This document shows, in pieces, positions 17,801-25,073 of a stretch of DNA of 38,609 nucleotides. This DNA is from an uncultured Brevibacillus sp. (lineage in GTDB: Bacteria > Bacillota > Bacilli > Brevibacillales > Brevibacillaceae). The translations under genes were made by a program, and so were the position numbers. Location: the NCBI GenBank assembly GCA_946402065.1, contig CAMIVR010000041.1:1-38609 (forward strand). The letters are read 5' to 3'. The notes beneath the pieces are model-generated. The model made no database searches. It was not told the origin of the DNA and saw only the letters and a program-made list of their open reading frames with translations. Within the stretch, counting starts at the first letter, position 1; each line of letters starts with the position of its first letter.

Positions 17801-20800
17801 ATACCGGACCTACCGCTTCACTTATTTGCGGCATTCCAGCCATTCCCTGGCTGTCGACCGGTATTACTGAAAACTTGATGTACTTCCCTTGGTCACCAGC
17901 TACCGGCGTGTACGTTTTGCCCGTTTGATTCTGAATCTCTGTGAATTGTCCATTTGGTGCATCACTGGTAAACCATTTGTAAACGGAGGCCCCTTCGGTA
18001 TCGCCAGCATCCGGATCGGTGAAAACATACTCACCGGTCAATTGCTTACCTACTTGAACCGTTCCCGTAATGCTTACATTACTGGCTGTCGGAGCTTGAT
18101 TTGGCAATTGCGACGTATTTGCCCGTAATCTCGGATAGTCGTTTTCTTCATCAATTTGCCAGATTGTATTAAAATCCCAGCCTTCAAAAGTACTCTGTTT
18201 CTTCATATCTGCTGTAGGTTTTCCAATGCCTTTGCCCGTATCGGACTGACCTGTCGTCTCTAAATCATAGTAACTAGATTGGGGGACCATTGTACCCTGC
18301 CAGTTAACTCCTACCAAGCCCCCGCTCTTATCGTGTGGTCCGGTCACATGAGCAGTCGAATAGGTGTTGATGGCAGTTCCAGTGTTAAATCCAATCAAAC
18401 CGCCGGTCTCGGCATTGGGGGATGTTGCGGTGACTGATCCTTCGGCGTAACTGTCCCTAACCGTTCCGTCATTGCTTCCAATCAAGCCCCCGACCAACAT
18501 TTCTTTGCCTGTCACATTTCCGATCACATAGCTGTTCTTTACGCTTCCTCTATTATATCCGGCTATGCCTCCGACCATCAGATTTCCCTTTACATTCACA
18601 TTATCCAGACCGACGTTCCTTACTTCTGCACCGTACCTAACAGATCCAAACAAACCGATATTCGAGCCAGCTTCCCTGTCAATCGTTAATCCAGTAATTT
18701 TATGCCCGGCTCCGTCAAAGGTCCCAAAAAAATCTGCAATCGGATTCCAGTTGTTATTACTTCTCAAATCAATATCCGCACCGAGCTTGTAATGCTTGTA
18801 CGGATCATTCCGCACCCGGTCCAGATGACTGGCCGTTTTGATCACATATGGATCGGCTGCTGTTCCCGTACCTGTCATCGCTTCCCCACTCGTCTGTACC
18901 TGTTTCATCGTGTAGGCGCTCTTGTTGCCCGCCTCATCCTTGACAATTACGTTGAAGTAGTAAGTTGTGTCTGGCGTCAATCCCTGTACTTGAAGCGTTG
19001 AGAGATTTGCCGTATAGCTGTTAACTGCTGTACCATACAATTCCATGTTGCTCACCGTATCGACATTGTTACTAGCAGAACGATATACCGCATACTGCAA
19101 GTTACTTGGAACACTGACATTATCTGTTGCCATGTTCCAGGTTAATGTTACTGCTGTATCCGACAAGCCTGATGTGGCAAGTGTTTTGTCACTTATCGCC
19201 GGAGGGGTTGTATCTGGTGTAGGTGTCGTGTCGTTTACTGTGATCGTCAGCGTTTGCGATGCACCCGCGCTAAAAACAAAGGTTAACGTCGTCGTCCCTA
19301 CGTTTTGCGCTGCCAAATACTCTTTTTTGATACTAACGCGATCATCGGCCGATACTGTGTAATCAGTACCAGGGGTAAGTACCGTACCGTTATTTTCTAT
19401 TCTGCTCAGCGTGTTGTCGTTGAGCTCCATGACCACATTTACATCGGCCTGACTGCTTACATTCTTATCGAAGCTCGCCGTCGTCGGACTGATCGTGCTG
19501 TCCAGCGGAACTGTACTTTTTTGACGCAACGTCGGATAGCCGTTTCCTTCAGAAATGTTCCAAACCGAAGTGAAATTCCACCCCGTAAAGGTAGCTTTTT
19601 TCTTCATCTCAACTGTGGTTTTAGGCGTGCCTTTGCCTACATCATCTGATTGGCTGGTTTTTTCGCTATCATAATAACTACCAGCAAATGAGACTACATT
19701 ATCGCCTATTAACCCTCCGGCCATTGATCCGGACACAAGGCCAGTCGCATAAGCCCTATTGACAGTGCCCGAATTTCCGCCGATCAAGCCGCCGACTATG
19801 CCGTTTCGGCCGTTCACTTTTCCTTGTGCATAGCTGTCGCTAACCACACCCTCGTTCGTGCCAACTAAACCTCCGGCCCACTTTTCACCATCAACGTTAC
19901 CAATCGCATAACTCCGTTTAATATTGCTGTCCGTTGAGCCCATTTGGTTTTGGTTAAAGCCAATTAAACCACCGACCGAATTGCCACTGCCATACACATT
20001 TACATTGGCAAAACTATAGCTAACCGTACCCTTGTTTGTTCCGATCAAGCCGCCAATGTTATCGTTGCCTGCGGCCATTCCGGTTACAAAGCCCTCGCTG
20101 ACCGTTCCTTCGTTTCGTCCGGCCAAAATGCCGACATCGTCTTTTTGCCCTACATTCACAGTTGCACCAAATACCTGCATTTTTTTGAGGTTACCGCCAG
20201 CACCGACCACACCAAACAGGCCGATGTTCTTCGAGCGACTAACATTGAAAATTTTCAGCCCAGTGATCATTTTGCCGTTTCCGTCTAAGCCACCCGTAAA
20301 CGGATTGGTTTCATCGCCAATTGGCATCCAGTCGGCAAATGCGCTCAAATCAATATTTGTACCGAGCTTGTAAAACTTGTCCAGCCCAGTGCGCACCTGA
20401 TCCAAATCACTTGCTGTCATGATCACATACGGGTTCGCTTCGGTTCCCGAACCTGTCATCGGAGGTAGCGTCTCGCTTACCGTAATAATCAGCGTTTGTG
20501 CAGTACCAGAGCTAAACGTAAACGTTAGTGTCGTTATGCCTACACTTTGCGATGCCAGATACGCCTTTTTGATCGTTACCTCATCGCCGCTTGGGCTCAC
20601 CGCATAATCGTTACCTGCTGTAAGTGCCGTACCGTTATTTTCGATTTTGGTCAAGGTGTTGCCATTCAGAATCATACTCACGGTGATATCGGCCTGACTG
20701 CCTGGATTCCTGTCAAAGCTCGCCGTTGTTTCGGTGAGTCTGCTGCTGGCACGCAACGTCGGATATTCCCCTGGTTGCATTTGCCAATCCTGTGTGAAGT

Positions 20801-21839
20801 TCCAGCCCGTAAAGGTGCTTTGCTGCTTCATTTCGGCGGTTGATTTTGGCTCGCCTTTATAAAGGTCTTGAAATATAATTTTATCTTTATCGTAATAACT
20901 GGCTGTTATTAGGCCGCCGTAATTCATTCCTATCAAACCACCGAACATTGACCCGGTTACGGGGGGGTGAGTCCCAGCTGAGTAGGTATTTTCGACCTTA
21001 CCCGTATTTTTTCCAACCAATCCACCTAATTGAGACATAAGGGCGAAGCCAAAGGTGACGTTGGTGTAACTGTTCCTGATCTCGCCCTCGTTAGCACCAA
21101 CCAACCCGCCACTTTGTCCCAGTCCCACTATAGAACTATCAACCACATAACTGTTTTGAATTTTCCCAGTAGGACCATTGGTTGCAACCAACCCGCCGGA
21201 AGTACTTCCTGAAACATTGACTTTGGCATAACTGTAGCTAACTGTGCCTGTATTGGTACCAATCAAACCGCCGATATTTGTGCCTGAACTAACGGTTCCA
21301 GTCACGTAGCTATCGCTGACTGTTCCTTCAACGGTCCCTGCCAAGCTCCCAACATTGGGCCTGTTGCTTACAGCCACGTTCAAAGAAAGCAGCGCAGCGT
21401 TTTTGATTTTCCCGTTAGGGCCAACGACTCCGAACAAGCCGATATTATCAGAAACGGGAGTAGTATCGTCGATGTTTAGCCCGTCGATTGTATACCCATT
21501 GCCGTCAAAGCTGCCCGTAAACGGGGTAATGGCGTCTCCGATTGGCATCCAGCTGCCGGACTCACTCAGATCAATATTTGCGCCTAGCTTGTAATGCTTG
21601 TCGAGCCCAGTCCGCACCTGATCAAGTTGGGCAGCATCCATGATAATATAAGGGTTGTTTGCATCTCCCGTGCCGCCTATCGGAGGAGAACTTACTCCCA
21701 TCAACATTGTATTTCCTCGATTGCCTGTCCCCAATGAATCGGGTATCGTGCTTGCTAACGCCGCTGTCGGCAGCAATCCTGAAATCAATAATACCAACGC
21801 CATCCACAGGGAAAGTGCCCTGAATCTTCGTTTGCCCAT
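14865..21839 (-). CDS. Giant secreted surface protein: GLUG, X2, FN3, Ig-like, Big_4 and SLH modules
   Basis: A protein of about 2324 aa. Positions here count from an upstream ATG at 21869; subtract 10 for ATG 21839, which I prefer because AAAGGA lies 11 nt upstream. A signal peptide (WMALVLLISGLL, cleavage near ALAS) comes first. Three GLUG-repeat blocks (64-376, 470-785, 998-1250) carry the GGLIGxNxGxVxxSYAxG pattern that folds as a beta-helix in bacterial adhesins. Four X2-like beta domains (378-466, 792-880, 1363-1453, 1458-1546; TASFDKN, ADVxVxMxLNGNTL), an FN3 domain (887-995), an Ig-like domain (1257-1355) and three Big_4 domains (1557-1847) follow. A Ser/Asn/Gly/Asp linker, a further domain (1886-2150) and three SLH motifs (MKGYPNGTFQPNHTMTRAE and like) end it. 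SLH binds pyruvylated wall polymer, so it is a wall-anchored adhesin or matrix protein. It is not close to transport or enzyme families. Confidence 0.88.
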   Translation of the reverse strand: MGKRRFRALSLWMALVLLISGLLPTAALASTIPDSLGTGNRGNTMLMGVSSPPIGGTGDANNPYIIMDAAQLDQVRTGLDKHYKLGANIDLSESGSWMPIGDAITPFTGSFDGNGYTIDGLNIDDTTPVSDNIGLFGVVGPNGKIKNAALLSLNVAVSNRPNVGSLAGTVEGTVSDSYVTGTVSSGTNIGGLIGTNTGTVSYSYAKVNVSGSTSGGLVATNGPTGKIQNSYVVDSSIVGLGQSGGLVGANEGEIRNSYTNVTFGFALMSQLGGLVGKNTGKVENTYSAGTHPPVTGSMFGGLIGMNYGGLITASYYDKDKIIFQDLYKGEPKSTAEMKQQSTFTGWNFTQDWQMQPGEYPTLRASSRLTETTASFDRNPGSQADITVSMILNGNTLTKIENNGTALTAGNDYAVSPSGDEVTIKKAYLASQSVGITTLTFTFSSGTAQTLIITVSETLPPMTGSGTEANPYVIMTASDLDQVRTGLDKFYKLGTNIDLSAFADWMPIGDETNPFTGGLDGNGKMITGLKIFNVSRSKNIGLFGVVGAGGNLKKMQVFGATVNVGQKDDVGILAGRNEGTVSEGFVTGMAAGNDNIGGLIGTNKGTVSYSFANVNVYGSGNSVGGLIGFNQNQMGSTDSNIKRSYAIGNVDGEKWAGGLVGTNEGVVSDSYAQGKVNGRNGIVGGLIGGNSGTVNRAYATGLVSGSMAGGLIGDNVVSFAGSYYDSEKTSQSDDVGKGTPKTTVEMKKKATFTGWNFTSVWNISEGNGYPTLRQKSTVPLDSTISPTTASFDKNVSSQADVNVVMELNDNTLSRIENNGTVLTPGTDYTVSADDRVSIKKEYLAAQNVGTTTLTFVFSAGASQTLTITVNDTTPTPDTTPPAISDKTLATSGLSDTAVTLTWNMATDNVSVPSNLQYAVYRSASNNVDTVSNMELYGTAVNSYTANLSTLQVQGLTPDTTYYFNVIVKDEAGNKSAYTMKQVQTSGEAMTGTGTAADPYVIKTASHLDRVRNDPYKHYKLGADIDLRSNNNWNPIADFFGTFDGAGHKITGLTIDREAGSNIGLFGSVRYGAEVRNVGLDNVNVKGNLMVGGIAGYNRGSVKNSYVIGNVTGKEMLVGGLIGSNDGTVRDSYAEGSVTATSPNAETGGLIGFNTGTAINTYSTAHVTGPHDKSGGLVGVNWQGTMVPQSSYYDLETTGQSDTGKGIGKPTADMKKQSTFEGWDFNTIWQIDEENDYPRLRANTSQLPNQAPTASNVSITGTVQVGKQLTGEYVFTDPDAGDTEGASVYKWFTSDAPNGQFTEIQNQTGKTYTPVAGDQGKYIKFSVIPVDSQGMAGMPQISEAVGPVLPNVQNSTISPATASFDKNPASQTDVRVDVTLNGNTLSNIKNNGSKLTAGTDFTVNANGDQVTIKKEYLAAQGVGTTTLTFLFSAGADQTLAITVIDTTPGNSTITPTTASFDKKTGNQADILVTMALNGNTLSSISNGTSQLVSGSDYTVADGVVTIKKAYLATQRVGTTRLTFTFSAGENQTLTITVRDTTPGIPVPIVTAVQNLAPLTGIANGTAKTATALGLPDTVAASLNNGSTTQVGVDWDVAGSSYNPESKEEQTFTIVGTLVLPDDILNPNNVTASIRVTVKAADNDGKIHDIIDVIQPAPIKGVANGTAKTAKALGLPKQADVVLDNGKTTSLKVEWDVAGSDYDPDNKDEQTFTITGTLELSKDITNTSDLTASVKVTVKAAGDAGEVRDIVAIIQPEPISGVKNGTRKSAAALGLPTEVEVTLDDDSTISVKVDWDVQAADYDPDDTDKQVFTVTGELVQLPDGVTNSKNKTATIRVTVNKASRGSEREKDRDRDSNNNGSGGGTSSRPGSSTGNESTRRVTLEAGNAGANSSMTVQLEITRTRSASGAKVDEVLLDQKKTKDILKKAAESNQHVVRIIIDDYPKDPADEVMVRVAKNALALLKDQEVSLEIKTGDVTITIPRETLAALPDSELYFRVVPLKATSDSQAVANRVLHADEVVQAAGGQDVQVVGVPKQIETNYSNHTTRVMFPIDAAALPTDPAALRAFLSSLAVYVEHTDGEKALKTGSIRYDEAGKPQGIEIELDKFSTFTVLSLKGKQEHVSHKPYMKGYPNGTFQPNHTMTRAEIASVLATLLQAEGTQAAAAEMSFADVAASHWAVQAIRQVSGAGLMNGDANGSFHPDAKVTRAEMATIIVKWKQLAASQKAGVFTDTNGHWAEASIATVAAQGYMKGYTDGAFRPNQGLTRAEAVTLLNRLVGRGPLAGMSQIYSDVAPNHWAFAEIAEATMSHAAIKLVDGAERAEEGTK
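16329..17201 (-). repeat. Three tandem Big_4 (Ig-like) coding repeats
   Basis: Each repeat is about 290 bp and encodes the pattern PxxGVANGTAKTAxALGLP, then a WDVAGSxYxP segment, EQTFTxxGTL and SxxVTVKAA. The three copies are diverged, so the array is old or has been edited by selection. It lies within the giant surface-protein gene. Confidence 0.7.
17232..17783 (-). repeat. Two tandem X2-like coding repeats
   Basis: Two adjacent copies of the roughly 90-residue X2-like module (STISPATASFDKNPASQTDV and STITPTTASFDKKTGNQADI starts). Two further copies are at about 20472-20738 and 19230-19496 in the same gene, each after a GLUG block. Confidence 0.65.
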
Positions 21840-21887
21840 TCTTTCAACCATCCTTTTTTTCATCTGCATGTGCCGCCGCTTGTTGCC

Positions 21888-21912
21888 GTCGCCAAGCTCT
21901 ACCGCTTGCGAC
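21888..21912 (-). other. Stem-loop in the leader of the giant surface-protein gene
   Basis: On the minus strand GTCGCAAGC pairs with GCTTGGCGAC around a GGTAGA loop (one bulge), 20-50 nt before the possible start codons. I compared it by eye with c-di-GMP riboswitch patterns and found no match. Confidence 0.4.
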
Positions 21913-22036
21913 CTACGGATCCGCTGTCAGCGTGTACCAACAACGATTCGTAATCACACATGAATAACCCCATGGCATCTCCTGCCTTTCCTTTTCGATG
22001 AATTGCTTCTTATTCCAACAAGATTTTATCAATTCA

Positions 22037-22076
22037 CCCCTGTACAAATTCTGTACAAATCACGCAAAAACAGGGG
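22037..22076. repeat. Double CTGTACAAAT repeat inside a CCCCTG/CAGGGG dyad
   Basis: CTGTACAAAT occurs at 22040-22049 and 22051-22060, an 11-bp period close to one helical turn, and each holds the palindrome TGTACA. The pair is enclosed by CCCCTG (22037-22042) and CAGGGG (22071-22076). It lies about 200 bp before the giant surface-protein gene and may be a regulator site. The rest of 21870-22136 holds no gene. Confidence 0.45.
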
Positions 22077-22135
22077 CAATTCTCCTATTTGGCTGTGTAT
22101 TTACAAGGATTTCGAACCATGACGGGTCCGACCGC

Positions 22136-22175
22136 AAAAAAAAGAGCCGCTTCGCAGAAATCCGTCTGCAAAAGC
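22136..22175 (-). terminator. Rho-independent terminator of the pnuC-nadR-nrtR operon
   Basis: On the minus strand GCTTTTGCAGA pairs with TCTGCGAAGC, followed by GGC and TCTTTTTTTT. It lies 100 nt after the nrtR stop. Confidence 0.6.
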
Positions 22176-22274
22176 AACCCTGTTTGAAAAAACACGCCAA
22201 GCTGTACATTTTTGCTGCCTGGAATGCAATTTTCCTTGGTCGATAAGCGCTGCGTAAATCTTCAATGCTGTAAA

Positions 22275-23177
22275 TCATCGAAACGCCTCCAGACTTCTTC
22301 GATACAAGCGGGATGGACGGTGGCCCGCATTTTCGGTATAGTGATCCGTTTCTGTTACGAGGTCAGCCACTTTGCGTCGGAATGCAGCTTTCAGCAGCTC
22401 CTTATCCAAAATCACCTCGTATACCTGCTGCAATTCCGTCAAGGTAAACAGCTTCGGCATCAAATGAAGCGCAATATCCGTATAGGTGACTTTGCCCCGC
22501 AAACGCTCGATGGCGTAGGCAATTATCTTCGCATGGTCAAAGGCCAGCCCGTTATTGGACACGATGGTGTAAGACGTCGCGGTCGAAGTTTCCGTCGCCA
22601 TCACCGTACGTTCCACTACCGCGGCCAATTCTCCGTGATCGGAACTGAGCTTGAGCTCATACTGCAACGTCTTGACAGAGCCGCCTTCGATCAGCTCCTT
22701 ACTCTCACGCAGCAGCCGATAGCAAACCTTGAACCAGGCTGCGCCGGAAGCGTCGTCTCCTGCCTTCAACTGCACTTGGCCGCTATTTATGAGCGACATG
22801 TAGCTGCAGCTCATGACCCACGTACGGGGATCGCGTCCGATATCGCTGAATGTATACAACTGCTCCAGATAAACGTTATCGACACCGGTTTCCTCCCGCA
22901 GCTCCCTCGCTGCGGCCTGTTCCGTCGTCTCGTTTGGCCGGACGAAGCCGCCCGGCAGCGCCCATTTGCCCAGGAAGGGATGTCCTCCCCGGCGAATGAG
23001 GAGAACCCTCAGCTCCTTCTCCGGGAGCTTGCGGTAATTGTCCTCCGCCGCATCCGTGATGGTAAAAATAACCATGTCCACCGCCACCGAGGGACGCTCG
23101 TAATCTCCCGCCCGATATCGTTCCATGAATTCGCGTTCTGTCAGTCCGTCGCGATCCAGCAAATCCACAAGCTTCAC
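22275..23177 (-). CDS. nrtR: NrtR-type Nudix regulator of NAD metabolism
   Basis: A 300-aa protein with an N-terminal Nudix domain and a C-terminal winged helix, the NrtR layout. A complete Nudix box is present (GFVRPNE, seven residues, then RELREETGV), so hydrolase activity on ADP-ribose could be retained, unlike in many NrtR proteins. The C-terminal part (about 205-295: IIAYAIERLRGKVTYTDIAL, FTLTELQQVYEVIL) is the DNA-binding domain. In the family ADP-ribose releases NrtR from DNA. The gene is last in pnuC-nadR-nrtR, 24 nt after nadR, and a 27-bp dyad at the operon promoter fits an NrtR operator. The start at GTG 23177 has only a weak ribosome site, so a downstream ATG (residue 18) is possible. 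Confidence 0.85.
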   Translation of the reverse strand: MKLVDLLDRDGLTEREFMERYRAGDYERPSVAVDMVIFTITDAAEDNYRKLPEKELRVLLIRRGGHPFLGKWALPGGFVRPNETTEQAAARELREETGVDNVYLEQLYTFSDIGRDPRTWVMSCSYMSLINSGQVQLKAGDDASGAAWFKVCYRLLRESKELIEGGSVKTLQYELKLSSDHGELAAVVERTVMATETSTATSYTIVSNNGLAFDHAKIIAYAIERLRGKVTYTDIALHLMPKLFTLTELQQVYEVILDKELLKAAFRRKVADLVTETDHYTENAGHRPSRLYRRSLEAFR

Positions 23178-23201
23178 CGCCCGTTCGTCTCTTTTTACCT
23201 G

Positions 23202-24206
23202 CTAACGCTCTCCGAAGTAATTGTCGTATGGCTTGAACCTTGCCAATACTTCATCTACCTTCCGCATCCGTTCCTCGAGGCTCCCCCTCAGCGTGATAAA
23301 GGGAATCCGGCGCTCCTTCAGATCCGCGATGATCTGTTTATGGAAAATATGCCGCTTCTGGTCCCCGCTGCGATCCCATGTGTCGTCATAGGGAATATCG
23401 TCGTCACACAAGAAAAACAAGTCGTATCTCTGCGCATTTTCCAGTGCAATTCGGGTTAGCAGCTCCGGCGCTTGACCGTGATAGTCCAGTGCGTACATGT
23501 ACGTGGTAATCGCATTGGTGTCAACGAAAAGATACCGGTTCGCTTCAAGCAATGCCTTCTCTTCCCGCTCGATATGCCCGACCGCGATCTCGTCGAAAAC
23601 AGCCAAGCTTATTCTTCTGTCCACCTGATGTTCGGTCCAGTAATCCCGTCCGTACTCGCTTGCGAATGTCGTCCGGTACCGCCGCGCCAACGCTTCGGTT
23701 ATCGTAGATTTGCCGGTCGACATCGCTCCCATAAACACGACTTTCGCAATTAAGTCCCGGTATACGATGTCGCTAATAAATTCCCGATACTTATACGGAT
23801 CGGATCGAATCATCGTCGCTGAGATCGGAACAAGCGTACGCTCTTCATCTACTCGCCTATCCACAGCGCCTAAAGCGCGACTCATATGTTCACCGTAAAA
23901 TTCACTGGAGTAAAAATGCGTCACCTGCTCACCTCTCAGCAAACCCAATATGTACTGCTCCTCCCGGATCTCATGCTCCCGATCATTCGAATACCCGTCC
24001 GGGCCGTCCCATGCTTCGATGACCCTCACCGAGGGATAGAGCTTGCGGATCCAGTTGGCCCGAATATGCAGCGGAATCGTCATGACATTTGTCTCATAGA
24101 TGACGACGATTAACTCGTCAACCTCTTGCAGGGCAGTATCAAACATGAGCTGGTGTCCTTTATGCAGCGGGGCAAACTTCCCCAACGTCAATCCCAGCTT
24201 TTTCAT
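23202..24206 (-). CDS. nadR: NadR: NMN adenylyltransferase / nicotinamide riboside kinase
   Basis: A 334-aa two-domain enzyme. Residues 1-150 are the nucleotidyltransferase, with GKFAPLHKGH (the HxGH motif, residues 9-18) and ISATMIRSDP (128-137), joining NMN to ATP to give NAD. Residues from 155 are the kinase, with the P-loop GAMSTGKST (160-168), phosphorylating nicotinamide riboside to NMN. The N-terminal repressor domain of enterobacterial NadR is absent, in keeping with the separate NrtR here. AAGGAGG before ATG 24206 sets the start. ATGA overlap with pnuC means translational coupling. PnuC imports the riboside and NadR traps it. Confidence 0.92.
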   Translation of the reverse strand: MKKLGLTLGKFAPLHKGHQLMFDTALQEVDELIVVIYETNVMTIPLHIRANWIRKLYPSVRVIEAWDGPDGYSNDREHEIREEQYILGLLRGEQVTHFYSSEFYGEHMSRALGAVDRRVDEERTLVPISATMIRSDPYKYREFISDIVYRDLIAKVVFMGAMSTGKSTITEALARRYRTTFASEYGRDYWTEHQVDRRISLAVFDEIAVGHIEREEKALLEANRYLFVDTNAITTYMYALDYHGQAPELLTRIALENAQRYDLFFLCDDDIPYDDTWDRSGDQKRHIFHKQIIADLKERRIPFITLRGSLEERMRKVDEVLARFKPYDNYFGER

Positions 24207-24880
24207 TGCAAAACCTCCTTGGCCCCTTTGTTCCAGGTGTAATAGCCGTATATCGCGTTGATCAGGTACGCACTCCACATGACGATCATCAGGACTCCGT
24301 CCGGGCTTCCTTCCAGCGTTCTAATGACCCACAGCAGTACCGTGAAAACATTCAGGACAATATAGACCAGCCATTGCTCTTTAAACCTTTTCACCATCAA
24401 GAAAGTCGCCACAACCGATAACACGGTCGTAAGAGCATCGATATAGGGCGAATTCTGCGACGGAATGAACGACAGCCCGCAACCGAGCGACAGGCTGCCC
24501 AATACGCAAACGACTGTTACCAGGAGCAAACCTCTCTGATTCATCTGCCTCATGGCCAGCTTGCCACCATGGCGATGTTTCTTCCACATGACGAAGCCGA
24601 TCGCATTCATGGGAACGAAGAAGAGCAGATTGAGCATGACCTCCCCGAACAATCCGTTGACGTAAGCCAAATAAGCGTAGCCAAACGTATTATACATGCC
24701 AAAAACATAGGTCATCAGATTGCCTTTGGCGGCGAGAACCACGCATAATACGCCTGTAAGAAAGACAGTGAATCCGAACAACGTATCCTTCATGATCAGC
24801 GTCAACACGACAGCGACTCCGGAGAAAAGGCCCAGCCAAGCTATTTCGTATCCGTTCCATTCGCCCAAAGATTTCCTCAT
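24203..24880 (-). CDS. pnuC: PnuC-type nicotinamide riboside transporter
   Basis: A 225-aa membrane protein with about seven hydrophobic helices and the PnuC features W-N-x-Y-E near the N-terminus, GNLMTYVFGMYNTFGYAYLA and a following NLLFFVPMNAIGFVMWKKH, then WLVYIVLNVFTVLLW. PnuC carriers pass nicotinamide riboside by facilitated diffusion, driven by phosphorylation inside the cell. GGAGGGG precedes ATG 24880. It is first of the operon with nadR and nrtR. Confidence 0.9.
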   Translation of the reverse strand: MRKSLGEWNGYEIAWLGLFSGVAVVLTLIMKDTLFGFTVFLTGVLCVVLAAKGNLMTYVFGMYNTFGYAYLAYVNGLFGEVMLNLLFFVPMNAIGFVMWKKHRHGGKLAMRQMNQRGLLLVTVVCVLGSLSLGCGLSFIPSQNSPYIDALTTVLSVVATFLMVKRFKEQWLVYIVLNVFTVLLWVIRTLEGSPDGVLMIVMWSAYLINAIYGYYTWNKGAKEVLQ

Positions 24881-24945
24881 TCGTATCCCCTCCGGCTTTC
24901 ATTCGAATCTTGCTGCACCGAATTTTGTTTTTTCTTCGAATCATA

Positions 24946-25000
24946 TTGATAATAACATTTTGTTACTATCAAAAATACCAAAAGAGAACTCCATAGTCAA
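24946..25000 (-). promoter_or_regulatory. pnuC-nadR-nrtR promoter with 27-bp operator dyad
   Basis: On the minus strand TTGACT (24995-25000), a 17-nt spacer and TATTTT (24972-24977) form the promoter. Immediately downstream, 24946-24972 is a 27-bp dyad: TTGATAATAACA, a TTT centre, and TGTTACTATCAA, one mismatch in twelve pairs. Its place at the transcription start is right for a repressor, and the encoded NrtR is the obvious candidate. Confidence 0.7.
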
Positions 25001-25030
25001 GGGGCACAAAAATGCATACTTTCCGGACGT

Positions 25031-25059
25031 AAAAAAACAGGGACGATATCAGCCCCTGT
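25031..25059 (-). terminator. Terminator of the S-layer gene
   Basis: On the minus strand ACAGGG and CCCTGT pair around an 11-nt loop and are followed by a run of seven T. Confidence 0.75.
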
Positions 25060-25073
25060 CTGTTGTATGCTCC

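Noticed and set aside
14927..21963. Many plus-strand open frames opposite the giant surface-protein gene
   Set aside because: They are antisense frames of a repetitive gene, have no ribosome sites or family patterns, and the minus-strand frame is continuous with clear domains.
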